From Daucus carota subsp. sativus (Eukaryota; Streptophyta; Magnoliopsida; Apiales; Apiaceae): a stretch of DNA of 64,000 nucleotides. Position numbers and translations under genes: made by a program. How positions within the stretch are numbered: position 1 is the first letter of the stretch; every line of letters begins with the position of its first letter. The notes beneath the pieces were generated by a model. The model did no database searches. It was given only the letters and a program-made list of their open reading frames with translations, and had not been told where the DNA came from. The stretch lies in NCBI RefSeq assembly GCF_001625215.2, contig NC_030383.2, positions 60,936,949 to 61,000,948 of the forward strand. The letters run 5' to 3'. Positions 33,808 to 44,711 of this stretch are shown in pieces.

Positions 33808-34603
33808 TATATTCTAAAGTCCGTATTTCAAAAAAATTCAACAACCTATATTTCAAAACGGAATCATATTTATTTACACCTTGACTTTGTGTGAAAAATC
33901 AACTGCGACAGAGTTTATAATATTGTAAAAAAATATTAACAGATTTGGAATTTGGGAAACTAAGATAGCAACAAAACGAATTTAAAAATCGTAAGAGAAA
34001 CAATTAAATATAGAAGTAATAATTTGAAGGACTAGGGGAAGAGGCGTGGGTGGATGATTAGAAGTATTTGCTTGTATTATGTAAATGGTACATATTCGTC
34101 ACAAAAATCGAAGTGAGACTACTAGCAAGAAATTCACCCGAGAAAAGTATAACTTTTATCTATTTGGTTGTATTGTTTTCATCTTTTTCGGTTTCGGAAT
34201 GCTCAAATTGCCCCCGTTCATTTGTCTTCACACGAAAATGCATCGTCTAAACATAGTAGATGAATTCGGAAAACAATCGCCCTAATATATGGAAGAATAT
34301 GATTTTTGTCGATATCGTACACACGATCGTAAATTTTGTTAAATTCAAATCAAACTTTAACGGTCAATCTCCGTTCATGTAAAATTTTAAACTATCATAT
34401 TTATATATGAATTTTATGTTATATTGCAATATTTCGTGACAATATTAAGGATGAAGGATTATTGAGTTTGAGACCTTCGTCAAAATTAAGTTCTAATACT
34501 ATGTTAAGAACGAATTTATTTAAAATCATAAAAAAGATCTCAAATAAACATATCTGGAATTGAAATTTTTGGAAGAAAAACACTTTTTTTAAGGCTTGTG
34601 ATA

Positions 34604-34861
34604 CTCCCTTCATCCCATTTTAAGTGTCCTGTTTTGACTTTCAACGATCAAATTTACCAATTTTTGACCAAACATAAAGAACAAATTTGTTATTATTTTA
34701 AAAAACTAAAAATTATATTTTATAGTATATTGTATGTATTTTATAATGACATAATTTTTTTACTTTTAAAATTTATATTATATATATAAATCTCAGTCAA
34801 AATTTGATCAATTTGACCATTCAAAAGTCAAACATAACACTTAAAATGAGGATGGAGGGAG
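34604..34861. mobile_element. Stowaway MITE
   Basis: Ends CTCCCTTCATCCCATTTTAA and, inverted, CTCCCTCCATCCTCATTTTA; TA on both sides (34602-34603 and 34862-34863). Length 258 bp. It belongs to a different family from the one at 33570. Confidence 0.87.
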
Positions 34862-35293
34862 TATAAGAATAAGAACGGTCAAACAGTAATTATGAGCAAG
34901 TATGGTTGTAAAGATGAAAAGCTAATCTCCGTCTTTAGAATAAAGATATTGATGATTAAAATGCTCTGAAAAATGTTTCCACCATATGAATCATTGCTAT
35001 CTGTTGAGAAAGATTTACAAGCAAACAAAATCTGACCTTTTGGACAAGACACCAACAAGCCAAATGGCTCTTGATAATTATTACTCCATTCATTATTCCA
35101 AGTAGAGATATACTCTACGAGTGTGTTGTACTAGCTTCCGTCCGGTGAATTATATACGATGGGATGTTGGGCCTGAGTTTAAAAGCTCGGCTTTAAAATT
35201 TATTTTTACTGTTTGTGTAAAAAATTAAAAAATACTTATTATAAGAATCTATTTGGTTTCATTCATGTGCACAAAGGTCGTAGAAATCAGAAA

Positions 35294-35298
35294 TAAGA
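35294..35298. repeat. Target-site duplication, left (TAAGA)
   Basis: TAAGA here and at 47317-47321 flanks the LTR retrotransposon exactly: a 5-bp duplication as made by copia integrases. Confidence 0.92.
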
Positions 35299-35849
35299 TG
35301 TTAGATATAATTGATGATTACTAATATTCTTAAAGTCTGTTTTAGAACAGGAATCATCAGAGTTTAATCGGGAAGCTGATCAGAGTTTAGTAAAGTCTGA
35401 CAGAGTTTGTTAAAGTCTGATCAGAGTTTACATAGTCAAGACTCGACAGAGTTTACACGTGGAAAGAGCTCAGAAGCGGATATACTTCAAGGAAGGATAG
35501 AAGCGGAGGAGTGATTTGCTGACTATGGAAACTAAACAGAAAACTGGAGCAATCTTTGATTGATAGAATTCATAGCAGATTTATAGGATATCAAATCAGA
35601 GATTGATTTTGTAACTGTGTCTATATAAACACAGATTAGGGTTACTCTAGATGAGTTGAGTTATCGAGTATATTATTAAGAACCCTAGCAGCTCTTAGTG
35701 ATACATTATAAATCACTGAGAGAGTTTTTGTAACCATTCAAGCTTTGTGAATATAAGAGTTTACTGCTTTCAATCTCTTATATTGTCTTACTGTGTTACA
35801 GATTGTGATCACTATATCAGATTATATAGTGAATTTATAGGACCTAACA
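35299..35849 (+). repeat. 5' LTR
   Basis: 551 bp, TG...CA ends. It has a TATATAAA box at 35622-35629. The upstream U3 part holds five CAGAGTTT words (35358, 35381, 35401, 35422 and 35447), three of them in a roughly 20-bp tandem repeat. Confidence 0.95.
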
Positions 35850-35851
35850 AG

Positions 35852-35865
35852 TGGTATCAGAGCCA
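35852..35865 (+). other. Primer binding site
   Basis: TGGTATCAGAGCCA, two bases after the LTR, complementary to the 3' end of initiator methionine tRNA as in most plant copia elements. Confidence 0.9.
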
Positions 35866-35905
35866 GCTCTGTTAAGATTACTACAGTGAGATCTTAAACA
35901 CAATC

Positions 35906-38137
35906 ATGTCTGAAAAATCACAAGCTTCATCCTTTAGAGTTCCAATCCTTAAGGCATCTGAATATCCAGTCTGGAAAGAAAGAATGATCATATTCTTAGA
36001 CTCTGTTGATCCAGAATACCTTGACAGAATTTATGATGGACCACATATGCCCACCAAGCTCTCTGTTGGGATTGCAGATGAACCTCAAAAGATGGTTCCA
36101 AAAGAAAAGAAAGATTATACTCCAGAGGACATCTCATCTATCAGTAAAGATGCAAAGGTGAAGCATCTGTTGCATAGTGCCCTTGATAATGCAATGTCAA
36201 ATAGGGTGATTGGATGCAAAACTGCTAAACAAATCTGGGATGCTCTGGAAACCAGATGTCAAGGAACTCAGGCCATTAAGAAAAACAGAAAAACAATCCT
36301 TACACAGGAGTATGAGCACTTTGACTCAAAATCTGGTGAGTCCCTGACAGATCTGTATGACAGATTTGTCAAACTGTTGAATGACTTATCTCTGGTGGAC
36401 AAGGAATATGATCTTGAAGACTCAAACCTCAAATTCCTTCTAGCTCTTCCTGAAAAATGGGATTTGAAAGTCACTACAATAAGAGACAATCTTGATCTTG
36501 GAGAAATGTCTCTTGATGATGTTTATGGAAGACTAAAGACTCATGAACTTGAAATGGAGCAAAGGAGCAAACGACATGGAGGAAAATCAAAGTCTGTTGC
36601 TCTGAAAGCTCAAGAGGAAGCTGCTAAAAGCAAGGGAAAAGCTCATGTCACAAAGTCTGACATTGAGTCATCAAACTCTGATGACTCAAACTCTGATGTT
36701 CCCTCAGACTCTGAAGAAAGTGATGATGAGATGATGCAGTTAGCAGCATTGATGGTGAAAAGCTTCAAGAAGTTGGCCTACAAAAAGTTCAACAAAGGCA
36801 AAAGTTTCTCAAGGAAAGACAGAAACTCTGACAGAGTTTATGACAAGAAGAACTTTAAGAAGAATGAGGGCAAAGAAGGGAAAGCTGGAAAAGCTGACAA
36901 GTATACCTGTTTCAACTGTGGTGAAAAGGGACACTTTGCATCTGAATGCAAGAAAGCCAAGAAGGAAAAGGAAAAAGCCTTTATCACCAAGAAAGGAAAC
37001 TGGACAGATACATCTGATTCAGAAGAAGAAGTCAATTATGCTCTGATGGCAAACACTGACAACAACTCTGAATCTCCTGCTAAGGTACCTCATTCTACTC
37101 TTGCCTTTGATACTGAAGATATAACTGAGTTAAGATTGTTTCTTAAAACTTTACATATCAGCTTTAGAGATCAGACTTTAGAAAATGAAAGATTAAAATC
37201 TGAAACTCTGAGTGTAAAGAAAAGGAATGATTTTCTAGAAAAAGAACTAGTTCAGATGTTGGAAGTTCAGAAAGAAAGAGATGATGCTGTCATTGTCAAA
37301 GATGAATTATTAAAGAGGTATGCATCTCTTCAATCAGAACTTGCTAAGGAAAGGGAGATCATAAAGACATGGACTAATTCAGGCAAAACTACTCAAGATA
37401 TCTTAGGTAGTGGAAACTGGAAGAAAGGACTAGGTTACACTGATAACATTGAAGCTGAGTCATCAAAAACAGAGTTTGTTAAAACTCAAAAACCTAAGGT
37501 TAAACCTGTCAAATTTGTTGTTGAATCCTCTAAGTCTAAACATAGTAGACCAAAATCAGAGATTAACAAAAATTTAAAATCTGATAAGCCCAAACAGGTT
37601 AACATAGGACTGATGACTCAGAAACAGCTTAAACACAAGCTTAAAGAAGTAAAGTCTGATGACAAAAACAAGGAGCCTAGGAAAAACAGAAATGGCAAGA
37701 TTGGAATAGACAAGAGTAATAACTACATGCCTGTTCCAAATGCACCTAGGAAGACATGCCATAACTGTGGTAATACTAATCATCTTGCTAATTTTTGCAG
37801 GAAGAACAAGGACATTAACTCTTTACCTACAAAGTCTGGAGTTAGAAAAAGTAGTATTAGATATAAACCACAAGATCCATGTTTTCATTGTGGTAGTTTA
37901 TGGCATTCTATTTATACTTGCAAAGAATATCATAGTTTGTATTATGATTATTATCAATTGAAACCTTCTTTGAAGAAGTTTAATAAAAGCTCTGCAAGTA
38001 CAAAATCTGTTTCTAGTACAAACTCTGTTGCAAAGTCTGTTAGCTCAAACTCTGATAATAATACCGCTGCAAAAGCTAACAAACTTAATAAGGCCAAGGG
38101 ATCCAAGCAAGTCTGGGTCCTTAAAACTAACAATTAG
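35906..38137 (+). CDS. gag: Retrotransposon Gag
   Basis: Capsid/nucleocapsid protein, 743 aa. The N-terminal half has the copia Gag (UBN2) pattern: YPVWKERMIIFLD, AKQIWDALETRCQG, and SLTDLYDRFVKLLNDLSLV with LPEKWDLKVTTIRD. An acidic Ser/Asp/Asn-rich stretch follows (about residues 252-275). There are three CCHC zinc knuckles of spacing C-x2-C-x4-H-x4-C: CFNCGEKGHFASEC near 334, CHNCGNTNHLANFC near 618 and CFHCGSLWHSIYTC near 659. A predicted coiled coil lies between them (about 410-490). Three knuckles spread over 340 residues is more than the single one of simple copia Gags. The frame ends with TAG (38135-38137), followed four codons later by an in-frame TAA before pol opens in the same frame. 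Confidence 0.93.
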   Translation: MSEKSQASSFRVPILKASEYPVWKERMIIFLDSVDPEYLDRIYDGPHMPTKLSVGIADEPQKMVPKEKKDYTPEDISSISKDAKVKHLLHSALDNAMSNRVIGCKTAKQIWDALETRCQGTQAIKKNRKTILTQEYEHFDSKSGESLTDLYDRFVKLLNDLSLVDKEYDLEDSNLKFLLALPEKWDLKVTTIRDNLDLGEMSLDDVYGRLKTHELEMEQRSKRHGGKSKSVALKAQEEAAKSKGKAHVTKSDIESSNSDDSNSDVPSDSEESDDEMMQLAALMVKSFKKLAYKKFNKGKSFSRKDRNSDRVYDKKNFKKNEGKEGKAGKADKYTCFNCGEKGHFASECKKAKKEKEKAFITKKGNWTDTSDSEEEVNYALMANTDNNSESPAKVPHSTLAFDTEDITELRLFLKTLHISFRDQTLENERLKSETLSVKKRNDFLEKELVQMLEVQKERDDAVIVKDELLKRYASLQSELAKEREIIKTWTNSGKTTQDILGSGNWKKGLGYTDNIEAESSKTEFVKTQKPKVKPVKFVVESSKSKHSRPKSEINKNLKSDKPKQVNIGLMTQKQLKHKLKEVKSDDKNKEPRKNRNGKIGIDKSNNYMPVPNAPRKTCHNCGNTNHLANFCRKNKDINSLPTKSGVRKSSIRYKPQDPCFHCGSLWHSIYTCKEYHSLYYDYYQLKPSLKKFNKSSASTKSVSSTNSVAKSVSSNSDNNTAAKANKLNKAKGSKQVWVLKTNN

Positions 38138-38149
38138 TGGTCTTTGTAA

Positions 38150-41100
38150 TTGCAGGGCAACAGGAAGAATATTCTAGTCTTAGACAGTGGATGTTCAGGA
38201 CACATGACTGGAAATAAGGCCCTGCTGTCAGAGTTTGTGGAGAAGGCTGGCCCAAGTGTTTCTTATGGAGATGGCAACATAGGAAGGACTCTGGGATATG
38301 GCAACATCAATCTTGGAAATGTCATCATATCAAATGTAGCTCTTGTTCAAGGGCTAAAACACAATTTACTCTCTGTCAGCCAAATCTGTGACAGAGGATA
38401 TCATGTTGATTTCTATGAAGAACACAGTGAGATAGTAAGCAAGTCAACAGGCAAAGTGGCAGTGATTGCTCACAGACATGGGAATATTTATGAAATCCAC
38501 TTGCCTACAAACTCTGAAGGAAAAGCAATCTGCTTGTCTACAAGGATCTCTGCAGAAGAAAGTTGGAAGTGGCATAAGAAGCTCTCACATCTGAATTTCA
38601 ACTCTATAAATGAGCTTATAAAGAAAAAGCTTGTGAGAGGACTCCCTGAATCACTACTCACATCTGATGGATTATGTGATTCATGTCAAAAGGCCAAGCA
38701 GAGAAAGACATCCTTCAAAAGTAAGACTGAATTCTCAATAAAGAAACCATATCATCTTCTACATGTTGATCTATTTGGACCAGTTAATGTACCATCCATT
38801 GCAAGGAAGAAATATGCTCTTGTCATTGTTGATGAGTATACCAGATACACTTGGGTATATTTTCTTCACTCTAAAGATGAAACAGCCTTGCATCTGATGG
38901 ATCATGTAACACAACTGGACCATGGATCTGAAGACAAAGTGAAGATCATTAGAAGTGATAATGGAACTGAGTTCAGAAATTCAAAAATGGAAGAGTTCTG
39001 CAAAGAAAGAGGTGTAGTGCAACAATTCTCTGCACCTGGTACACCACAGCAAAATGGTGTAGTTGAAAGGAAAAACAGGACTCTTGTTGAAGCTGCCAGA
39101 ACTATGCTTGATGAGGCTAAATTGCCTACTTATTTCTGGGCAGAAGCTGTTCAAACAGCTTGTTTCACTCAAAATGCAACCTTGATTAATAAGCATGGCA
39201 AGACCCCATATGAGATGGTGAAGAAAAAGAAACCAAATCTGAAATATTTTCATATATTTGGATGCAAATGCTTTGTCTTGAAGACTCATCCAGAACAGCT
39301 TACCAAGTTTGATTTAAAAGCTGATGAAGGCATCTTTGTAGGTTATCCTCTGATAACAAAGGCCTTCAGAGTCTACAATCTAAGAACCAAGGTGATCATG
39401 GAATCCATACATGTGTCATTTGATGACAAGAAAATCATGGGCTTAACAGATATGGATGATCATGAAAAACTGCATTTTGAAAATGAAGAAATATTCTCTG
39501 ATTCGATAAACTCTGATGAACAGCCAAACTCTGACTGTGAACAAGATACAGCAAACTCTGATGAAAATTTACAAGTTCATGATGATGAAGCACTTGCTGA
39601 GGGGGAGCATCAGAATGTTTCAGACTCTACCCAAGATTCATCAGAGAATGCTGACTCAAACTCATCAGAGAATACTGATTCAAACTCTGATAGCACAAAC
39701 TTAGGGGGAGCTACAGAGAATAATCAACAGAATCAGGAGAGCTTGGATCAAGGGGGAGGATCCAATGATGAAAATGGTCAACTTCCACATGCTAGGAAGT
39801 GGACAAAATCTCACACACCTGATTTAATAATTGGAAATCCAGAAGCAGGTGTGCAAACAAGGACAGCTACAGCAAATGAGTGTTTACATCATTGCTTTCT
39901 GTCACAAACAGAACCTAAAAAGGTGGAGGAAGCTCTTCAAGATGCTGACTGGATACAAGCAATGCAAGAAGAGCTGAATGAGTTTGAGAGAAATAAAGTA
40001 TGGACCCTAGTACCAAGACCTAAAGACAGATCTATAGTTGGTACAAAATGGGTGTTCAGAAACAAAACTGACAGTGAGGGTGTCATTACAAGGAATAAAG
40101 CAAGGCTTGTGGCAAAAGGGTATTCACAACAGGAAGGTATTGATTATGATGAGACATTTGCTCCAGTTGCAAGATTGGAGGCAATCAGAATCTTTCTGGC
40201 CTATGCTGCTCACAAGAAATTCAAGGTATTTCAGATGGATGTCAAAAGTGCTTTTCTAAATGGGAAACTGGATGAAGAGGTATATGTTGAACAACCTCCA
40301 GGCTTTGTGGATCCAAAGCATCCAGACTATGTCTATAGATTGGACAAGGCACTTTATGGACTAAAGCAGGCTCCAAGAGCATGGTATGAAACTCTGGCTC
40401 AATTTCTTCTTGAGAATGGATTTACTAGAGGTACCATAGATAAAACTCTATTTTATTTGAATCATGGTAATGATCTGCTTTTAGTTCAAATCTATGTTGA
40501 TGATATTATTTTTGGCTCCACTAATGCTAAACTCTGTCAAAGATTTGCCAAGCTCATGCAGTCTAGGTACCAAATGAGCATGATGGGGGAACTCAGTTAT
40601 TTTCTGGGTTTACAAGTTAAACAGACTGAAGATGGGATTTTTATAAATCAAGCCAAGTATACCAGAAATCTTTTGAAAAAATTTGGTATGCAAGACAGTT
40701 CAGCTGCAACTACTCCTATGGCAACAGCAACCAAACTAGACAAAGACACTGGTGCATCAGTGGATATCACAAACTATAGAGGCATGATTGGATCTCTACT
40801 TTATCTGACTGCAAGTAGACCAGACATCATGTATGCCACATGTCTATGTGCAAGATTTCAGGCAGATCCAAGAGAGCCTCATCTGATTGCAGTAAAGAGA
40901 ATATTCAGATATCTCAAGGGAACCACATCATTGGGATTATGGTATCCTAGAGAATCAGACTTTAGTCTAATTGGATACTCTGATGCAGATTTTGCAGGTT
41001 GCAAAATTGACAGAAAAAGCACAAGTGGGAGTTGTCAATTTCTAGGTGGAAGACTAGTTTCTTGGTACAGCAAGAAGCAGAAGTCTATTTCAACATCAAC

Positions 41101-41437
41101 AGCAGAGTCAGAGTATATAGCTGCAGGCAGCTGCTGTGCTCAGATTCTTTGGATGAAGAATCAACTGTTGGACTATGGGTTAGCCTTTTCTAAAATTCCT
41201 ATTTATTGTGATAACCAAAGTGCTATTGCTATGACAGGAAATCCAGTTCAACATTCTCTGACAAAGCACATCAGTATAAGATATCATTTTATAAGGGAGC
41301 ATGTGGAGGAAGGAACCATTGAACTTCATTTTGTTCCCACAGAACAGCAGCTAGCAGACATATTCACCAAACCACTAAGTGAAGCAACCTTCACTAGACT
41401 GGTGAATGAGCTAGGAATGATATCAGGAACTGAGTAA
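38150..41437 (+). CDS. pol: Retrotransposon Pol polyprotein
   Basis: Open frame of 1095 codons, in the same frame as gag but with no ATG at its start, so it needs read-through, splicing or another recoding step. Protease DSG at 12-14. GAG-pre-integrase zinc finger with WHKKLSH near 141 and CDSCQ near 175. Integrase core with D near 207 (HVDLFGPV), D near 270 (SDNGTEF) and E 36 residues later (VVERKN), a DD35E triad. Reverse transcriptase from about 600 ([23 protein letters not shown]) with YVDD near 782. RNase H with SDADFAG near 944, AESEY and [12 protein letters not shown]. Every catalytic motif is intact and there is no frameshift, so the element looks capable of autonomous movement. Confidence 0.95.
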   Translation: MQGNRKNILVLDSGCSGHMTGNKALLSEFVEKAGPSVSYGDGNIGRTLGYGNINLGNVIISNVALVQGLKHNLLSVSQICDRGYHVDFYEEHSEIVSKSTGKVAVIAHRHGNIYEIHLPTNSEGKAICLSTRISAEESWKWHKKLSHLNFNSINELIKKKLVRGLPESLLTSDGLCDSCQKAKQRKTSFKSKTEFSIKKPYHLLHVDLFGPVNVPSIARKKYALVIVDEYTRYTWVYFLHSKDETALHLMDHVTQLDHGSEDKVKIIRSDNGTEFRNSKMEEFCKERGVVQQFSAPGTPQQNGVVERKNRTLVEAARTMLDEAKLPTYFWAEAVQTACFTQNATLINKHGKTPYEMVKKKKPNLKYFHIFGCKCFVLKTHPEQLTKFDLKADEGIFVGYPLITKAFRVYNLRTKVIMESIHVSFDDKKIMGLTDMDDHEKLHFENEEIFSDSINSDEQPNSDCEQDTANSDENLQVHDDEALAEGEHQNVSDSTQDSSENADSNSSENTDSNSDSTNLGGATENNQQNQESLDQGGGSNDENGQLPHARKWTKSHTPDLIIGNPEAGVQTRTATANECLHHCFLSQTEPKKVEEALQDADWIQAMQEELNEFERNKVWTLVPRPKDRSIVGTKWVFRNKTDSEGVITRNKARLVAKGYSQQEGIDYDETFAPVARLEAIRIFLAYAAHKKFKVFQMDVKSAFLNGKLDEEVYVEQPPGFVDPKHPDYVYRLDKALYGLKQAPRAWYETLAQFLLENGFTRGTIDKTLFYLNHGNDLLLVQIYVDDIIFGSTNAKLCQRFAKLMQSRYQMSMMGELSYFLGLQVKQTEDGIFINQAKYTRNLLKKFGMQDSSAATTPMATATKLDKDTGASVDITNYRGMIGSLLYLTASRPDIMYATCLCARFQADPREPHLIAVKRIFRYLKGTTSLGLWYPRESDFSLIGYSDADFAGCKIDRKSTSGSCQFLGGRLVSWYSKKQKSISTSTAESEYIAAGSCCAQILWMKNQLLDYGLAFSKIPIYCDNQSAIAMTGNPVQHSLTKHISIRYHFIREHVEEGTIELHFVPTEQQLADIFTKPLSEATFTRLVNELGMISGTE

Positions 41438-42839
41438 ACATACTGGTCAGATCTTTTAAATTTCAATTGTCAAATTACCATATGTATTGCTCACAAATTT
41501 GCCATGACATACTCTGATTGTTAAAATCTGACGACATTCTCTGATGATATACTCTGTGTGCTATACTCTGATGACATTCTCTGATCGTCATTCTCTGACG
41601 ATATTCTCTGATGTTTGTAAACTCTGAATCTTGTTTAATGATTTCATTTTTATTTCTCTGAGAAAACAAACCTGTGAAGATATTATGAAGCATGATATGA
41701 ATTAGTAATCATAAATCTCAGTTCAGTTCCTTAATCTTGATCTCAATTTTGTGCTACTACTTAACACTATATGCATATTGATATCATTGAGACTCTATTA
41801 TTTCACACATCTTAATTATAAGTGAGACTGACTAATTTGCATTTTCTCTCAGTAAATTAGACAGTGATTATAAACTCTGATGATATATACACCCCTGTAA
41901 ATAAAGCATGGTACTCCTTTGAGATCTTAGATGTCTATATGACAGTGACTGGGAAGACCCAAACACTTACTGGTATTAAGTAAGTGCCAAGATTTTATAA
42001 TCTATGGTGACCAGTCACAATCTCTGATTACTGGAGAAATACTGTTGCACAATAATATTTAAAGGTCGTGATTCATTTACACTGAAAAGCGTCCTTGAAA
42101 AAAAAAAAAAAAAAGGGTCAATTTATTTTACATTTCTCCATCAGAGTATGCCTATTGTCTATGTCTTGAGAGTTTAAATAAATTATTCCTGCCTACCTTA
42201 TAATTACGAAATTGTGAAATTCCCTAGTCTCTGATCTCATATGTTCAATCACACACATAATTTCACAAGCACATTATTGAGCTATAGATTTTATGACAAA
42301 CTCTGATTTTCTGATGAATGTTCTAAAAAAAAATCATGTCTTTATTCTGAGGTACTTAGAAATTTTATTTTCTTTGATGTAAATCTCAGAGTTTAAAATT
42401 CGAGAGATTTAATCTTGATTTTTTAAATCTTGTACATTTCAGGAGTACAAATATTCAGAGAATATGAAGGGAGTATTTCAAACGGATGTATTGTTAGTAG
42501 GTTTACATGAAAAACATTTTAATAGGAGAACGTGTAATCAGCATTTATAACTGCACTGTTTTACTGCGCTCATAATGATTACTTTCTTTTCTCCATGCCA
42601 CTAACTCTCGTCCACCAGTTAAAAACTGACAGGTGTCCATGTGAACAAAGAGACATGCGTGTACAGCTACACAAAATCTGAAGGGTTTATCACATCAGAT
42701 TTTATTGCTCATTATTCTCTTATACACTCAATCTCTACACACACTCTCTTCACAAACTCTTACTCTCTTCTCTCTGAAATTCAAATTTTCTCACACACAT
42801 TTTCTCAAACACTTTTCTCTACTCACAAACTCTGTTATA
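41438..42839 (+). other. Spacer between pol and ORF3
   Basis: Non-coding. At 41511-41640 a loose tandem array of ACTCTGATGACATTC-like units is present. The last 130 bp before the ORF3 ATG are strongly CT-rich with CACAAACTCTT words, like a plant 5' leader. This may be where a separate transcript for ORF3 begins or is spliced. Confidence 0.6.
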
Positions 42840-44711
42840 ATGGCAACTACTACATTCACCCATGCAGGTGTGGACTTTGTCCCCAATAACTATACAGCAA
42901 TTCTTGACACTGCCGAAGCTCCAAGGGATTATCATCCCATGCAGCAATTTCTTGCCCAGAGTGCTATTGCTACAGCTCTTACCGCTCCTGCCAGACTATC
43001 AGGAAGCCAAATCATCAGTTTTTGGAGGACGGGTAAGTACGACAATGGTGGTGAAAATGGATCACCATCAATTGTGTTTCCATTTGAAGGGGAGGAGTAT
43101 TTTGTTACTCCAGCCACAGTCAGGAAAGCATTCAACCTATCAGAGCGTGACACTGCTTATGTCACTAATGGCGATGCCAATCTAAGGACTATGATGACTG
43201 ACTTGGGCTACTATGATTCTTTGGACAAACTGGGACAATTGAAGCGTCCTGGACTCAGGAAGGAGTGGAGTTTCTTCTTTGATTGCATAACCAGGGCTTT
43301 CCAGAAGAAATCTACCAACTGGGATGCAATACCCATGGACATGCTACAAATTGGGTATTCTCTGATCTATTCTACTAATTTCGATTATGGTAGATTAGTT
43401 ATTAGAAATATTGGTGAAAGAATGAATGAAAATCGTAAAGTTGTATATTTTTCTCGATTTTGCCAATTATTATTCAATGCATCTGTTGGAGAGGTAGAAT
43501 TTGATGATGAGATCAGATCTTTTAAGTTGCATAAAAGGGCTTTCAAAGATCTCATCTCTAAAGATGAAAAGAGGCCAGTTCTCAGGCCATTCCAGGCTCC
43601 AGCACAAATAAGGGAAAGACTGAACATGCCTCCAGCAAATCAACAATCTCCAGTCTCTCCACAAGCACCCAGAACTTCTGCATCTAAGTCCAAGAGGGCT
43701 GCAAAGTCTGATGCAACCCCCTCTACTGCCAAAAGGACAAGAACCTCTGTTGCTACACATGTTCTGAAATCAAACTCTGAAGTGCCGACAAACACTGATG
43801 AGCAAGTAAACTCTGAGGCTCACTTAAACTCTGATGCTCCAAACTCTGAGATCCCAGAAACCACTGAAGCTGCTACTCCTCAAAAGCAGAAGAAAAGAAG
43901 AAGACTTGTTGCAGCATATGAATATGATGATCTTGAACCTGCACTTGCCTTAAACTCTGAACCTACTCCTACAACAGCCTCTGAACCTGTTCAAGCCAGT
44001 CCTCAGAAGCCAGCCAGATTCAAGAAAAGGGCTCAAAAGTCTGCAAGAGCAAAAGTCCCAGTTACTGAAATTACAGACTTCACAGTTGAGGAAGACCAAA
44101 CACCACCAACTCCAGTTGCTGAACATTCTCAAGCTCTGATGGTGCTTCCTATCCAAGCTGTTCCTCTCACATCTCCTACAGCATCTACTTCATCCTCTGA
44201 AGTAGATGAGGAAATAAAGTGTGATGAACCAGTTACATCTGAAGCTGGAGCAAATATGGCTGATCTTCATACTCCAGTATCTGATCATGGACCTTCTACT
44301 CAAATTCCTACTTCTCCAATGAAAATTCCAGAAGGTGCCATAGTTCATGATACAGCTCCAGACAACTACAGGTCTGATGTAGTTGATGAATCTGACAGGG
44401 TAGCTATGGAAGCTCTACAATCTCTTGCTCAGACTGGTGAAGAGACTATCAAATCACAGTCTGAAGCTAAAGGAAAATCTGCTCAAGACAGTGTGGAGAA
44501 AGTTGCTGATCCTGTTCCTGATGCTGACAAAGCAAACTCTGAGGCTGATACTGAGGATGATGATAGTTCCTCTGAAAATGATGGAAATGATGGAGTTCCT
44601 TTGACTCAACAAAAGTGGGAGTCTACTAGCCAGTATACTGCCAGGCTACAAACTCTGACCACAGACTCTGAGCCACTTCCCAGGGATCTTCAAGTTGATC
44701 CTCCAAAATGA
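42840..44711 (+). CDS. Retroelement extra ORF3, function unknown
   Basis: 623 aa from the ATG at 42840 (MATTTFTHAGVDFVP); the frame is open further upstream but the leader is non-coding in character. Residues 1-250 form a globular region (IISFWRTGKYDNGGENG, FPFEGEEYFVTPATVRKAF, RPGLRKEWSFFFDCITRAF, RFCQLLF) that I recognise as recurring in extra ORFs of asterid SIRE-like elements, without a known activity. The rest is low-complexity, with many Asn-Ser-Asp/Glu repeats encoded by AACTCTGA words and basic patches. SIRE elements are often said to carry an envelope-like gene here, but I see no signal peptide from the ATG and no transmembrane segment, so I do not call it envelope. It ends at TGA and overlaps ORF4, one frame forward. 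Confidence 0.8.
   Translation: MATTTFTHAGVDFVPNNYTAILDTAEAPRDYHPMQQFLAQSAIATALTAPARLSGSQIISFWRTGKYDNGGENGSPSIVFPFEGEEYFVTPATVRKAFNLSERDTAYVTNGDANLRTMMTDLGYYDSLDKLGQLKRPGLRKEWSFFFDCITRAFQKKSTNWDAIPMDMLQIGYSLIYSTNFDYGRLVIRNIGERMNENRKVVYFSRFCQLLFNASVGEVEFDDEIRSFKLHKRAFKDLISKDEKRPVLRPFQAPAQIRERLNMPPANQQSPVSPQAPRTSASKSKRAAKSDATPSTAKRTRTSVATHVLKSNSEVPTNTDEQVNSEAHLNSDAPNSEIPETTEAATPQKQKKRRRLVAAYEYDDLEPALALNSEPTPTTASEPVQASPQKPARFKKRAQKSARAKVPVTEITDFTVEEDQTPPTPVAEHSQALMVLPIQAVPLTSPTASTSSSEVDEEIKCDEPVTSEAGANMADLHTPVSDHGPSTQIPTSPMKIPEGAIVHDTAPDNYRSDVVDESDRVAMEALQSLAQTGEETIKSQSEAKGKSAQDSVEKVADPVPDADKANSEADTEDDDSSSENDGNDGVPLTQQKWESTSQYTARLQTLTTDSEPLPRDLQVDPPK

Larger units (their letters stand above)
33086..35293. 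other. HIPP promoter side and MITE-rich intergenic DNA
   Basis: Begins with the GA-rich HIPP leader, which includes a run of ten G at about 33151. Two intact Stowaway MITEs follow (33570-33807 and 34604-34861), with a partial third at about 33818-33866. No gene is seen. Confidence 0.6.

Noticed and set aside
42705-42839. N-terminal extension of retroelement ORF3 with a hydrophobic start
   Set aside because: The stretch is a CT-rich repetitive leader; the hydrophobic residues come from CTC/TTC repeats and would give a false signal peptide for an envelope call.
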